The translations under genes and the position numbers were made by a program. The notes under the pieces were generated by a model. It worked only from the letters and a program-made list of their open reading frames with translations. It was not told the origin of the DNA and did no database searches. A stretch of DNA of 64,000 bases from Capra hircus (taxonomy: Eukaryota; Chordata; Mammalia; Artiodactyla; Bovidae): the NCBI RefSeq assembly GCF_001704415.2, contig NC_030814.1:76129121-76193120 (forward strand). Reading direction: 5' to 3'. Of the stretch, positions 13,010-24,549 are shown piece after piece. Positions within the stretch are counted from its first letter, which is position 1. Each line of letters opens with the position of its first letter.

Positions 13010-13335
13010 TTCAGTTCATTTGCTCAGTCGTGTCCAACTCTTTGCGACCCTGTGAATCGCAGCACTCCAGGCCTCCCTGTCCATCACCAACTCCCGGTGT
13101 TCACTCAGACTCATGTCTATCGAGTCAATGATGCCATCCAGCCATCTCATCCTCTGTCATCCCCGTCTTCTCCTGCCCCCAATCCCTCCCAGCATCAGAG
13201 TCTTTTGCAATGAGTCAACTCTTTGCATGAGGTGGCCAAAGTACTGGAGTTTCAGCTTTGGCATCATTCCTTCCAAAGAAATCCCAGGGCTGATCTCCTT
13301 CAGAATGGATTGGTTGAATCTCCTTGCAGTCCATT
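13010..13335 (-). mobile_element. BovB 3' end fragment (antisense)
   Basis: Begins with the reversed BovB tail CATTCAGTTCATTTGCTCAG and runs through the conserved region downstream of the reverse transcriptase to CTTGCAGTCCATTAG. 5'-truncated. Confidence 0.88.
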
Positions 13336-13424
13336 AGATTGCTACATACTAAGTTGAGCTTGAGAAAAAGCCAGGTCTGAGGTGCTTTGTTCCTGGTGTT
13401 ATTAATGGGTCTTTATTAAAAAAA

Positions 13425-13498
13425 AAAAAAACAACTATAATTGATTTACAATGTTGGATTAGTTTCAGGTGTACAACAAAGTGATTCAATTATACAGC

Positions 13499-13529
<31 letters not shown>

Positions 13530-13645
13530 TTTAAGATTCTTTTCCCTTATGGGTTATTACAGAATACTGAGTATAGTTCTCTGTGCTATATAGCAGGTTC
13601 TTGTTGGGTATCTATTTTATATACAATAGTGTGTACAGGATAAAT
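13425..13645 (-). repeat. L1 3' end (antisense) with (TA)n tract
   Basis: An A-run, then TTGATTTACAATGTTGGATT and TTCTCTGTGCTATATAGCAG, identify an antisense L1 3' UTR. An alternating TA tract lies at about 13498-13530. Confidence 0.75.
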
Positions 13646-14401
13646 CAATGGGTCTTAAGTTCATGCACATTAAGGCTGACTTTATAGTTTAGGGTCCCCT
13701 AGAGAACTTGTGATTCCAGGGGAAAAAATTTCTATCTCCATCCAAGACTTGATCTTGACTTACACAGTCTGAGTTCCTGGAAAGCCTGTGTTGGTTCCCA
13801 AGTGAATCTATTTTCATATTAAACTTGGCTACTGTGGTCTCTCAGTGTTAAATCACCCTGCACAGCTGCAGTCTCAAACCAGCTGCAACTCCGTGACAGC
13901 TGACCAAATCTCCAGGAGGGCTAGCCAGTGAGGTCAAGGGCTCTGCAGCCAGGAGCTGTGTCCCAAGTGGTCTAGGGAAGATCCCATTTTCCTTGCAGAT
14001 ATTAGATGCCACCACTCACCCCTCTGATACCACTGCCATTGAACCTTGCCCACTGCCGCTAGAAGTAATACCAGTGCTGTTTCTACCACTTCTCACCAGA
14101 ATGGAGTCTGTAGAGCTTGCCATTCTCTCCATCCCAATTCAAAGCCTTGGGAGGAAGTACCTGATTGGCAGAACTTAGAATATGTGCTATGCCTGCTTGC
14201 AAGGGAGGATGGGAAGGTATCTCTTATATTCAGCCTCTGAGGTGGGAAATGAGTGGAGGCATTCTCCAACAACAGGAAGCAGGTTCAGAGATTCAGCAGC
14301 AAAAGAGAGAAAAATACTGTTTCCCTATCTCTTCATGATCTTCCAGCTCTCCACACACCATCAGGACTAAGTTACAAAGCTTAATGTCTCCCTTGTAAGA
14401 C
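13646..14401. other. intergenic DNA, nothing recognised
   Basis: Unique-looking sequence with several short open frames. None shows a family resemblance. Confidence 0.4.
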
Positions 14402-14598
14402 TGAAAGTGTTAGTTGCTCACTCATGTCCTATCTTTGCGACCCCATGGACTGTAGCCTGCCAGGTTCCTCTGTCCATGGGATTCTCCAGGCAAGAATACT
14501 GGGGTGGATTACCATGCTCTTCTCTGGGGGAGAATAGAAACTGGGTCTTCTGCATTGCAGGCAGATTCTTTAGCATTTGAGCCACCAGGGAAGCCCCT
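14402..14598 (-). repeat. Bov-tA SINE (antisense, complete)
   Basis: Full unit in reverse: GAAAGTGTTAGTTGCTCACT at one end and the reversed tRNA-derived head GAGCCACCAGGGAAGCCCC at the other. Confidence 0.92.
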
Positions 14599-15410
14599 TT
14601 AGAAGAGTAATCCCTTAGAAAAGAGACAAATTTAGGAGGAGTTTGGGTTCCTCTTAAGAAAAGACTAAGTAGAATTCTCACTGGGAAAGGGAGAAAGATT
14701 AAGAGGGTAGATAATAGGGGGTGTGGTTGGTGTGGGGTTTTCAGGTACCCAACACCCTTCCCTGCCCAGGGCCTGAAGAGATGGGGGAGTGAAGAGGATA
14801 GACACACCAGACAGATATTGACTCTGAGAAGACACTGTTGTGCAAGTGACTCTGAATAATCAAGAAGTGACTATGCCAGAAGGTTAATTGCCTTGTTGAT
14901 TTATTCAGTAGTGAGCTTAAGGTCCTCTTCCTGTTTCCCTTGGCTCCTGGCTAGCACGGAAGAGATTCATTTTTGTTTGCTTTAAACATTTATTTGAATA
15001 TTTAAAAAAGGTGAAATAATTTTAGACTCACATAGAAGTTGCTAAAATAATTTCGAGAGTAAGAGATAATGCACAGCAGATTCTAGGAATACCTGAACAC
15101 ATGCCCTGAGGTAAACAGGATTCAGAGGCTGCATAGACTGGAGCTGGGACTAAGTGCAGGTAGGCTGAGGATCACTGAGACTCCTTTGTTCTGTTGAAGG
15201 AACTTTTATCTGCCACTTGCTTTCTCAGTAGCTTTGGGGAGCAGCAGAGGCCAGCAGGACTTTAAGCACCACTCCTGCCCCTGCCAAATCTTTCTTGTAT
15301 GATGTGACCTTTAGTTTAGAAAAGGGAGGAGGGAGAAATCCTGAAAGATTGCATTGACCCCAAATAGACTGTTAACTTCAATTGGTAAATTTAAGTCCCT
15401 TCTTTTGCAC
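14599..15410. other. intergenic DNA, nothing recognised
   Basis: No supported gene or RNA. Possibly diverged old repeat near 14990-15080, not assigned. Confidence 0.35.
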
Positions 15411-15562
15411 GGGCTTCCCTGGTGGCTCAGCTGGTAAAGAATCTGCCTGCAGTGTGGGAGGCCTGGGTTCGATCCTTGGGTTAGGAAGATCCCCTGGAGA
15501 AGGGAAAGGCTACCCACTCCAGTATTCTGGCCTGGAGAATTCCATGGACTGTATAGTTCACA
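15411..15562 (+). repeat. Bov-tA SINE (3'-truncated)
   Basis: Intact tRNA-derived head (GGCTTCCCTGGTGGCTCAGC, GGTTCGATCC) and Bov-A body ending at CCATGGACTGTATAGT, without the usual tail. Confidence 0.92.
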
Positions 15563-16844
15563 ACCGCTCCCCCTCACCCCCATCCCAGCCAATGAATGAG
15601 GGCTTGAGAACAAGAATTAGAATAGGGCACACCAATAAAGCAACCCTCTTTGGTACTGTATTATACACCTCACTCTGCAACTGGCCTAAGCCAGGGGGAG
15701 CGCGATAAATGGAGTATTGGCTTCCCAGCAGTGGTTGAGAAAGCCTTCATTCTCAGTCTTGTTGCGGGCCTGAGGCTGAGCACATCTCCTGAAGATCATA
15801 GTGGGGTTGGTCTTGCACTTACATTTCTGAAAGTAAGAATAATGCACACAGCCTTTCTTTCTTTCTTTTGTTCTTTTTGAGGTGGCTGCTTCTTCTTGTT
15901 GTTATTTTAAACAGAAGAACGGGGTTACTGGATTAAGCAAAAAAGACTGCAACACAAGACTGAAACAAATACCCAGCATGAAGATCTGGGTGCTTGCACC
16001 AGGTGGAGCCTGGTGAAGGAGGTGCTACTCAGCTTGCTAGGCTTCCTGGTGAGATTTCGTTTGAGGAGGTTTGGTGCTGCTCACTTGTGGTGGCTATAGC
16101 CTTAAGCATGGAGACCACAGTTCACTGAGTTGTCACACTGGCTCACCCCTGACGGTAAGGGTGCATCCTGGTCCGAGTCTACACTCCAAATGCCCTAGAC
16201 TTCCTTGCGCAATAAGCAAAAAGGCTCGCCGTTGGCCTGATGCTAGGATAGGGTACCCCTGATACCCAACCCCCCTGAGAAGAGAGCTCTGCTTTCAGGC
16301 AAACCAGCCCCACTGGTTGGAGGCAGCACTGGGCAGGGTGATGTCCTGGCTTAAAGCCTAGGAGTGAGCTTTCCTATAACAAGGGCTTTCTTATCTTTGA
16401 GTGCCAAGAAAGCTAGCCTTACTGCATTTTGGCGAGCAGCAGTATTAAAATAAAGGGTCAAAAGGCAGATGTGGACAAAGAGCAAGGGGCGGGTGTAGGA
16501 GCAAGCTTTCAGTGACAGGACTGCTCCTTGGAAATGTAGGCTTGAATTACAGAGCGGCTTTTCCTGTTCTGCTCAAGAGTTGAGACCAAACTCTCAGAGG
16601 TGTGAGCCATCAGTGTCCACTCTGCAGCTCCAGTCATAGCTGCACTTCCCTTTCTGTAGGCAGTTTGCCCAAAATTGGAGTCATGTTCCCACCGAGAGCT
16701 GATATTCTCCCGCTATTCCTTATTCTGATGAGTGGCCCACCATAACCCAGATTCTTCAGCTAGAAATATGGGGGTGATTTCTGTTGGATTCTCAATACAT
16801 TCAAGTCCAATTCATCAAAGGCCTATTGATTCCGTTTCCAAAAG
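15563..16844. other. intergenic DNA, nothing recognised
   Basis: Moderately GC-rich unique-looking DNA. No exon with coding-like conservation that I recognise. Confidence 0.4.
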
Positions 16845-17027
16845 TAGATAACTAATAAGAACCTACTGTATAGCAGAGAGAACTCTACTCAATACTCCAT
16901 AATGACTGGGAAAAGAAACTAAAAAAAAGAGTGGATATATGCATAACTGATTCACTTGCTATACAGCAGAAACTAAAACAACATTGTAAATCAACTATAC
17001 TCCAATAAAAGTTAATTTTTAAAAATC
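16845..17027 (+). repeat. L1 3' end (sense)
   Basis: Sense L1 3' UTR ending TACTCCAATAAAAGTTAATT and an A-rich tail. The polyadenylation signal AATAAA is visible near 17004. Confidence 0.75.
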
Positions 17028-17583
17028 TCCAAATTACCCACTCATCAACATTTCCTCTGCATCACTTCTGGTCTCCATGATTTTTCTCAATGGATTTCTA
17101 TCTGTTCCCCTTGTCCACCTACGAGCAATTCTCAATAATGAGACAGAGTGATTTTTCCACCGTGTAAACATTTTTCTGGAGTAATCCTGCTTAAAATATT
17201 TTAAGCACAAAATTCAAACACCCAAATGTGTTCTGACTCTGCTCACTTTCATGCCCTTACCCCCTACCCCAATCCAGCTAGTACTTCTGTTGTCTATATA
17301 GTACTCTAAGTAGTTCTCAATGCCATATAGTATCCTTGTTGTTTATCCATTCTATTGATTATATAATATTTTACATCTACTAACCCCAAACTCCCAATTC
17401 ATCCCTCCCCCAGCCCCCACCCTCTTTGCAACAACAAGTCTGTTCTCTATTTCTGTGAGTCTGTTTCTGTTTCATAGATAGCCTCATTTGTGTCACATTA
17501 TAGATTTCACATATGTGATATCATATTTTTTATGGCTGAGTACTATTCCATTGGATATATATACCACATGTGTCTGTAAGATT

Positions 17584-17800
17584 ATTGTTGTTGTTGTTTA
17601 GACACTAAGTCATGTCCGACTCTTTTGTGACCCCATGGACTGTAGCCTGCCAGGCTCCTCTGTCCATGGGATTTTCCAGGCAAGAATACAGGAGTGGATT
17701 GCCATTTCCTTCTCCAGGGGGTCTTCCTGAACCAGGGAGTGAACCCACAGCTCCTGCTTGGCAAGTGGATTCTTTGCCAAAGAGCTTCCTGGGGAGCCCA
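17584..17800 (-). repeat. Bov-tA SINE (antisense) inside L1
   Basis: Starts with (TTG)n and TTTAGACACTAAGTCATGTC, ends in a reversed tRNA-derived head. It interrupts L1 3' UTR sequence. Confidence 0.9.
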
Positions 17801-18834
17801 AGATTACTGTACTGTCAGATTTAAAATGTTTGTTTTTTTTTTTAAATGTACTATTTGTGTGAAAAGTATTATAAATCTGTTTATATCGGTGTACCCAGTA
17901 AAGTGTTAGTTGGGTACCTAGGCTAACTTTGTTGGACTTATGAACAAATTGGACTTACAAACATGTAATCAGAATGGAAATCATTCAGCTGTAGGGGACT
18001 TAAGGTAATTAGCAATATTAAGCATCTTTCCATGAGCCTGTTGGCTATCTGTGTGTCTGTTTGGAGAAATATTTATTGAGTCTTTTTCCTGTTTTTCTTT
18101 TTTTAAATATTGAACTGCTTATATATTTTGCAAATGAATTCTTTGTTAGTAGCATCCTTTGAAAATATTTTCTCCAAGTCAGTAGATTGTCTTTTCATTT
18201 TGTTTATGATTTCCTTTGTTGTAAAACAACTTTTAAGTTTAATTAGGTTTCATTTGTTTATTTTTGTTTTTGTTTTTAAATATTACTATAGGAGACAAAT
18301 CCAAAAGAAGCATTACTGCAACTTATGTCAAAAATTGTTCTGCCTACGTTTTCCTCTAGGCGTTTATAGTATCCAATCTTTCATTTGGTTCTTTGATCCA
18401 TTTTTAGTTTATTCTTGCATATGGTGTTAGACAATGTTCCAATTTCATTTTTTTACATGTAGCTGTCCAGTTTTCCCAGAACCACTTACCAAAGAGACTA
18501 TCTTTTCTCCATTGTGTATTATTGCCTTATTCATCATAAATTAATTGACCATAGTGCATGAGTTCATCTCAGAGCTTTCTATCCTGATCTATTAATCTAT
18601 ATGTCTGTTTATATGCCAGCATTATATTGTTTTGATTGCTGTAGCTTTGTAGTATCATCTAAAGTTGAGGACCATGATTCCTCAAGCTCCATTCTTTCTC
18701 AGGATTGTTTCGGCTATTCTTTTGTGTCTTCATACAAGTTAAAAAAAATTTTTTTTTGTTCCAGTTCTGTGAAAATATGCCATTGATAGTTTGATAGGGA
18801 TTGCACTGAATCTGTAGACTGCCTTGGGTAGTAT

Positions 18835-19317
18835 TGTTGCAGGAAGGCGGACCCTTTCCAGGGCCCAAAACTGGGCTCTTGTCTAACATCAGAAATGAAC
18901 TGTCCGAGGAGACACATGGGCTGACAAAGCAAGAGACTTTATTGGGAAAGGGCACCAGGGTGGAGAGCAATAGGGTAAGGGAACCCAGGAGAACTGCTCT
19001 GCAGCGTGGCTCACAATGTTGGGTTTTATGGTGATGGGATTAGTTTCCAGGAGGTCTTTGACCAATCATTCTAATTCAGAGTCTTTCCTGGTGGTGCATG
19101 CATCGCTCAGCCAAGATGAATGGTAGCAAGAGGGATTCTGGGAAGTGGACCGACACTCAGTATCTCCTTTAGACCTTTCCCAAACTCTTCTGGTTGATGG
19201 TGGCTTGTTAGTTCCGTATTCCTTATCAGGATCTCCTGTCATAAAACAACTCATACAAATGGTTACTATGGTACCTGGCCAGGGTGGGCAGTTTCAATCA
19301 GTGTGCTTCCCCTAACA
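18835..19317 (-). mobile_element. solo LTR (antisense) inside L1, 4-base TSD
   Basis: A 483-base element with TG...CA ends (TGTTGCAGG at left, CCTAACA at right) sits within continuous L1 text. It is flanked by GTAT at 18831-18834 and 19318-19321. GACTTTATTGGG near 18935 is a reversed AATAAA signal, so the LTR reads on the - strand. There is no internal retroviral sequence: it is a solo LTR left by recombination. Confidence 0.88.
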
Positions 19318-19765
19318 GTATGGTCATTTTAACAATATTGAATCTTTCAAATAAAAAACCAGGGTATATCTTTCTATCTGTTTGTGTGATCTTCAGTTTC
19401 TTTTATCGGCATCTTACAGTTTTTTTGAATATAGGTCTTTTGTTTCCTTAGGTTTATTCCTATTTATTATTTCTTTTTGATGTAATGGTAAATGAGACTG
19501 TTTCCTTAATTTCTCTTTCTGATACTTTGGTGTTTGTTGAGGTCCTTTAATGGACCGGAACCTGGTGGTCCAGAGTCAATGATGAGAAAGTGAAAGAAGG
19601 AGAGAGGCTAATATTTCCTGGGTTATGCAGCCGGCTTTTGCATTCCAGGAAATCAGCCAGAAATAGAGAGATAGAGAGAGAGAGAAAGGAGAAAGACACA
19701 GGGACCAAAGCTCTGATGGAGCAAAGGTGTTTTAATCAACATAGTGTGGGCATATATACTATCTT

Positions 19766-22029
19766 CAGTTCAGTTCAGTCGCTCAGTCATATCCAACTCT
19801 TTGCGACCCTATGAATCGCAGCACGCCAGGCCTCCCTGTCCATCACCAACTCCCGGAGTTCACTCAGAGTCACGTCCATCGAGTCAGTGATGCCATCCAG
19901 CCATCTCATCCTCTGTTGTCCCCTTCTCCTGCCCCCAATCCCTCCCAGCATCAGAGTCTTTTGCAATGAGTCAACTCTTCGCATGAGGTGGCCAAAGTAC
20001 TGGAGTTTCAGCTTCAGCATCATTCCCTCCAAAGAAATCCCAGGGCTGATCTCCTTTAGAATGGACTGGTTGGATCTCCTTGCAGTCCCAGGGACTCTCA
20101 AGAGTCCTCTCCAACACCACAGTTTGAAAGCATCAATTCTTCAGCGCTCAGCTTTCTTCACAGTCCAACTCTCACATCCATACATGACAACTGGAAAAAC
20201 CATAGCCTTGACTAGATGGACCTTAGTCGGCAAAGTAATGTCTCTGCTTTTGAACATACTATCTAGGTTGGTCATAACTTTTCTTCCAAGGAGTAAGCGT
20301 CTTTTAATTTCATGGCTGCAGTCACCATCTGCAGTGATTTTGGAGCCCAAAAAAAGAAAGTCTGACACTGTTTCCACTGTTTCCCCATCTATTTCCCATG
20401 AAGTGATGGGACCAGATGCCATGATCTTAGTTTTCTGAAGGTTGAGCTTTAAGCCAACTTTTTCACTCTCCTCTTTCACTTTCATCAAGAGGCTTTTTAG
20501 CTCCTCTTCACCTTCTGCCATAAGGGTGGTGTCATCTGCATATCTGAGGTTATTGATATTTCTCCCAGCAATTTTGATCCCAGCTTGTGTTTCTTCCAGC
20601 CCAGCATTTCTCATGATGTACTCTGCAAATAAGTTAAATAAGCAGGGTGACAATATTTAGCCTTGACGTACTATTTTCCTGTTTGGAACCAGTCTGTTGT
20701 TCCATGTCCAGTTCTAATTGCTGCTTCCTGGCCTTCACACAGATTTCTCAAGAGGCAGGTTAGGTGGTCTGGTATTCCCAACTCTTTCAGAATTTTCCAC
20801 AGTTTATTGTGATGCACACAGTCAAAGGCTTTGGCATAGTCAATAATGCAGAAATAGATGTTTTTCTGGAACTCTCTTGCTTTTTCCATGATCCAGCGGA
20901 TGTTGGCAATTTGATCTCTGGTTCCTCTGCCTTTTCTAAAACCAGCTGAACATCAGGAAGTTCACAGTTCACATATTGCTGAAGCCTGGCTTGGAGAATT
21001 TTGAGCATTACTTTACTAGCATGGGCAATGGCACCCCACTCCAGTACTCTCACCTGGAAAATCCCATGGATGGAGGAGCCTGGTAGGCTGCAATCCATGG
21101 GGTTGCTAAGAGTCGGACATGACGTAGCGATTTCACTTTCACTTTTCACTTTCATGCATTGGAGAAGGAAATGGCAACCTACTCCAGTATTCTTGCCTGG
21201 AGAATCCCAGGGATGGGGGAGCCCGGTGGGCTGCTGTCTATGGGGTCGCACAGAGTCGGACACGACTGAAGTGACTTAGCAGCAGAGATGAGTGCAATTG
21301 TGCGGTAGTTTGAGCATTCTTTGGCATTGCCTTTCTTTGGAATTGGAATGAAAACTGACCTTTTCCAGTCCTGTGGCCACTGCTGAGTTTTCCAAATTTG
21401 CTGGCATATTGAGCGCAGCACTTTTACAGCATCATCTTTCAGGATTTGAAACAGCTCAACTGGAATTCCATCACCTCCACTAGCTTTGACATTCCAGGAT
21501 ATCTGGCTCTAGATTAGTGATCACACCATCATGATTATCTGGGTCATGAAGATCTTTTTTGTACAGTTCTTCTGTGTATTCTTGCCACCTCTTCTTAATA
21601 TCTTCTGCTTCTGTTAGGTCCATATCATTTCTGTCCTTTATCGAGCCCATCTTCGCATGAAATGTTCCCTTGGTATCTCTCATTTTCTTGAAGAGATCTC
21701 TAGTCTTTCCCATTCTGTTTTTTTCCTCTATTTTTTTGCACTGATCGCTGAAGAAGGCTTTCTTATCTCTTCTTACTATTCTCTGGAACTCTGCATTCAG
21801 ATGGTTATATCTTTCCTTTTCTCCTTTGCTTTTTGCCTCTCTTCTTTTCACAGCTATTTGTAAGGCCTCCTCAGACAGCCATTTTGCTTTTTTGCATTTC
21901 TTTTCCATGGGGATGGTCTTGATCCCTCTCTCCTGTACAATGTCATGAACCTCATTCCATAGTTCATCAGGCACTCTATCTATCAGATCTAGGCCCTTAA
22001 ATCTATTTTTCACTTCCACTGTATAATCT
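19766..22029 (-). mobile_element. BovB LINE (antisense), truncated, holding a Bov-A2
   Basis: About 2 kb of BovB on the - strand. It begins with the reversed tail (19766) and reaches the linker before the reverse transcriptase at 22029. Visible motifs are DYAKAFDCV (about 20830) and RYADD (about 20535), both reverse-transcriptase catalytic blocks. The 5' endonuclease is missing. Stops break the frame. A Bov-A2 at about 21021-21288 interrupts it. ATCTT at both junctions (about 19761 and 22026) may be a short target-site duplication. Confidence 0.88.
21021..21288 (+). repeat. Bov-A2 SINE inside BovB
   Basis: Two Bov-A monomers, each ending in a GAGTCGGACA(T/C)GAC block, joined by CACTTTCACTTTTCACTTTC and ending in AGCAGCAG. 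Comparison with the BovB copy at 41.36 kb shows uninterrupted BovB there, so this is a later insertion. Confidence 0.9.
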
Positions 22030-22805
22030 TAGAAGGTAGTTATTCTCAGCAAAAATAAAGATTAAAATTCCAAACTTACAAAACATAAGGCGATCCATAC
22101 TAAAGAGAGAGAATTGTAAACAATCACTTTTACTGTATGGTTCATAAGAAGAAAGAGGGTACTTATCACCGTACTGAAAAACTAACGAAGGAAATGCCTG
22201 GATTCCTCAGCCTCAGGAGAGGCTTGCCTCTCCTCTTAATTTCTGAATATTCAGGAATTAATAAGGAACAGAGGATTCCTGACAGATACAAAACAGTGCG
22301 CAGGAAGCCTCCTGTTAAATGCTTCCTGACAGTTGTTAGTTGTCCGTATATTAGTTTTGTATCCAGCAGCTTTATCAAGTTCATTGATGAGCTCTAGTAA
22401 TTTTCTGGAAGTCTTTAGGATGTTCTATGTATAAAATCATTCCATCTGCAAACAGTGACAGTTTTACCTCTTCCAATTTTTAAAATTCCTTTTTCTTCTT
22501 TGATTGCTGTGGCTAAGATTCCCAAAACTATGTTGTATAAAAGTGGTAAGAATGGTCATTCTTGTCTTTTCCTGATCTTAGTGGAAATGCTTTCAGCTTT
22601 TCACTGTTGAATATGGTGTTAGCTATGGATTTGTCATATATGGCCTTTATTATGTTGAGGTAAAGTCACTTTTTCTCCCATTCTGAATTATTTTTTTTAA
22701 TCATAAATGGATGTTGAATTTTATTAAAAGGTTTTTCTGCATCCATTGAGATGATCATATGGTTTTTATTCTCCAGTTTGTTAACATGGTCTATCACATT
22801 GAATT

Positions 22806-23436
22806 TGTTACCGAGCCCGAGTTCACTTTGTTTGCCACACTACAGGTTAATAAATTGGAGATGAGGTGTTGTGGCAAGAAATACAACTTTATTCAGAAAG
22901 CCAGAAGACTAAGAAGATGGCAGACTAATATCTCAAAATCATCTTATCGGGGTCTGGATGCCAGATTCTTATATAGAAGAAAGAGGGAGAGGAGGTAAGG
23001 AAATAAAGTAAAAAGGTCATAAGTCTTGCAAATATCTCCTGGAATGGCCATCCGTGGGGAGGGGATATGTTAATTTCTTCTTTTCAGGTGGGCAGGGTCA
23101 GATTGTCTCTCTCTGAGTTGAACAAAGCCCAGAGGGGTAGGATTTCCTATGGCAAGCCCTTATCTATAGCTTCCTTTGTGGCTCAGCTGGTAAAGAACCC
23201 ACCCACAATACAGGCGACCTGGGTTTGATCCCTGGATTGGGAAGATCCCCTGGAGAAGGGAAAGGCTACCCACTCCAGTATTCTGGCCTGGAGAATTCCA
23301 TGGACTGTATAGTCCATGGGGTCGGAAGGAGTCAGACATGATTGAGCAAGTTGAAGTGGGATAGCTATAGATAGTGATTATAATAACAAAAGCAGTGAAA
23401 AGTAAAAGTTAAAGAAATAGATCCAACAAGGAGTTA
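22806..23436 (-). mobile_element. probable LTR (antisense) inside L1
   Basis: Non-L1 sequence starting TGTTACCGAGC interrupts L1 text. GAATT occurs on both sides (22801-22805, 23437-23441). CAACTTTATTCAGAAAG near 22882 contains a reversed AATAAA, and CTTATATAGAAG near 22969 could be a reversed TATA box, so the LTR would read on the - strand. The right end (GTTA) is not a canonical CA, so the exact boundary is uncertain. A Bov-tA lies inside it. Confidence 0.6.
23168..23357 (+). repeat. Bov-tA SINE
   Basis: tRNA-derived head (GTGGCTCAGCTGGTAAAGAA, GGTTTGATCC) and Bov-A body to GGAGTCAGACATGATTGAGC. Confidence 0.92.
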
Positions 23437-23712
23437 GAATTTGCACTTCCCTGTTTGAGGATATTAAAAAATCCTTGCATCCCTGGAATAAATCCCACTT
23501 GATCATGGTGCATGATCAACAGTATTATATCCAATTAAATTATCACTTGCTACTGAGGCTGAAATGAATATTTTTTCAAGTAAGAGTTTATCAACAGTAA
23601 ACCCCGTCAGTAGTGAACTGTGTTCCCTCAAAATTCTTTGGTTGAAATCCTATCCCCTAGTACCAAAGAATGTGGGTATATTTAGTGATAGTGAAACTGT
23701 TAACCTCAGATT

Positions 23713-23875
23713 GGGACTTGAACCCATGCACCAGGACTCAAACCCAACCAAAATGCTGCATGGGACTCTAGCCCATGTGACCTGGACTCCAACCTGGCTG
23801 AAACGCAGTTTGGGACTCTAATCCACATGGAACTCGAACCCAGTCAAAACCCTTCTTGGGACTTGAATCCACGAT
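23713..23875 (+). repeat. degenerate tandem repeat of about 49 bases
   Basis: Units start with GGGACT at 23713, 23762, 23812 and 23858 (spacing 49, 50, 46). Each contains a second GGACTC/GAACTC half-motif about 26 bases later. It lies within the antisense LTR. Confidence 0.75.
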
Positions 23876-24015
23876 CTTTTAACTAGAATCACTCACCTGA
23901 TATCTGGATTTACAGAGGCTCAGGTTTTTGAGTCTCAGCACAGAAGTAATTCAGCAAGACACAAAGTAATAGGCAAGAAATGGATCTATTAATAAAAGAT
24001 GCGTGTAAAAGATAA

Positions 24016-24549
24016 TGAAGGAGGAAACAGACAGAACAGGCTCCATCTTGAAAGCAGGACTCCATCTTGGACCAGACTGTGGACTTTGAGTTATATGCTT
24101 ACTATCTATGGAAATGACATACCAACTGGAAAACCAGATCCCCAGGATGGAAGAGCCCCAGGGCTCATACCTAGACCCTCAGACACCTAAAAGAATACCC
24201 TAATTATCTGTGTAACCAAATAGAAAAATAAATTCTATTATGCTTATTGGGGTATGACCATAGGCCTATTGATAATTGCCCACTGTTAACTACCTAGGCT
24301 TAAGGCATGTGAATCAAGGGTTAACTTGGATTGTATCGATCTTTTCCTTTATTCAGACTAGTTTCAGAAAATTTAGGGAGGTGGGTTTGAGCACGTACAC
24401 TTAGGGTATATAAGGTTTTCACAAAAACTGGTCAGGGTCCTTGGCTAAGAGGAGACTCTGCCTTGGGCCTGCTGGTGTAATAAACTGCACTCCACTATCT
24501 GCATTGTCCTTCTGAGTGAGTTTGCTTCCCAGAATACATGGCTACAACA
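24016..24549 (+). mobile_element. 5' LTR of the provirus
   Basis: 534 bases, TGAAGGAGG...CTACAACA. TATA box TATATAA at 24407-24413 and AATAAA at 24479-24484. It matches the 3' LTR closely but keeps a segment of about 35 bases around 24225-24260 (AAATTCTATTATGCTTATTG) that the 3' LTR lacks. The first 200 aligned bases show roughly ten differences by eye. The following TTTGGTACATTGGCCAGG occupies the primer-binding-site position. I do not assign a tRNA. Confidence 0.9.

Larger units (their letters stand above)
19535..22331 (-). mobile_element. LTR (antisense) with 6-base TSD, split by BovB
   Basis: TGTTGAGGTCC at the left and CTTCCTGACA at the right delimit an LTR inserted in L1. The flanks are GGTGTT (19529-19534) and GTTGTT (22332-22337), a 6-base duplication with one change. 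A 6-base duplication is typical of class II (betaretrovirus-like) ERVs. Without the inserted BovB (about 19766-22029) the LTR is about 530 bases. A purine-rich AGAG tract is at 19664-19690. The reading direction is inferred from a reversed ATTAAA near 19731. Confidence 0.75.
17285..23510 (-). mobile_element. antisense L1, broken by nested insertions
   Basis: L1 read antisense appears in successive collinear pieces: 3' UTR (17285-17581), then about 18013-18834, 19322-19534, 22338-22805 and 23442-23510. The pieces match in order the antisense L1 at 55-58 kb (for example ACAGTGACAGTTTTACCTC near 22453, and CCTTGCATCCCTGGAATAAA near 23474). No intact ORF2 remains. Three LTR elements with target-site duplications separate the pieces. 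A 17815-18012 segment that is not L1 may be a DNA-transposon remnant. Confidence 0.85.

Noticed and set aside
15411..15490. Possible tRNA gene (B-box GGTTCGATCC)
   Set aside because: It is the tRNA-derived head of a Bov-tA SINE. It lacks a foldable mature tRNA and continues into Bov-A sequence. The same applies to the other SINE heads.
23713..23875. CRISPR-like array
   Set aside because: Units are contiguous, imperfect and without spacers, in a mammalian LTR.
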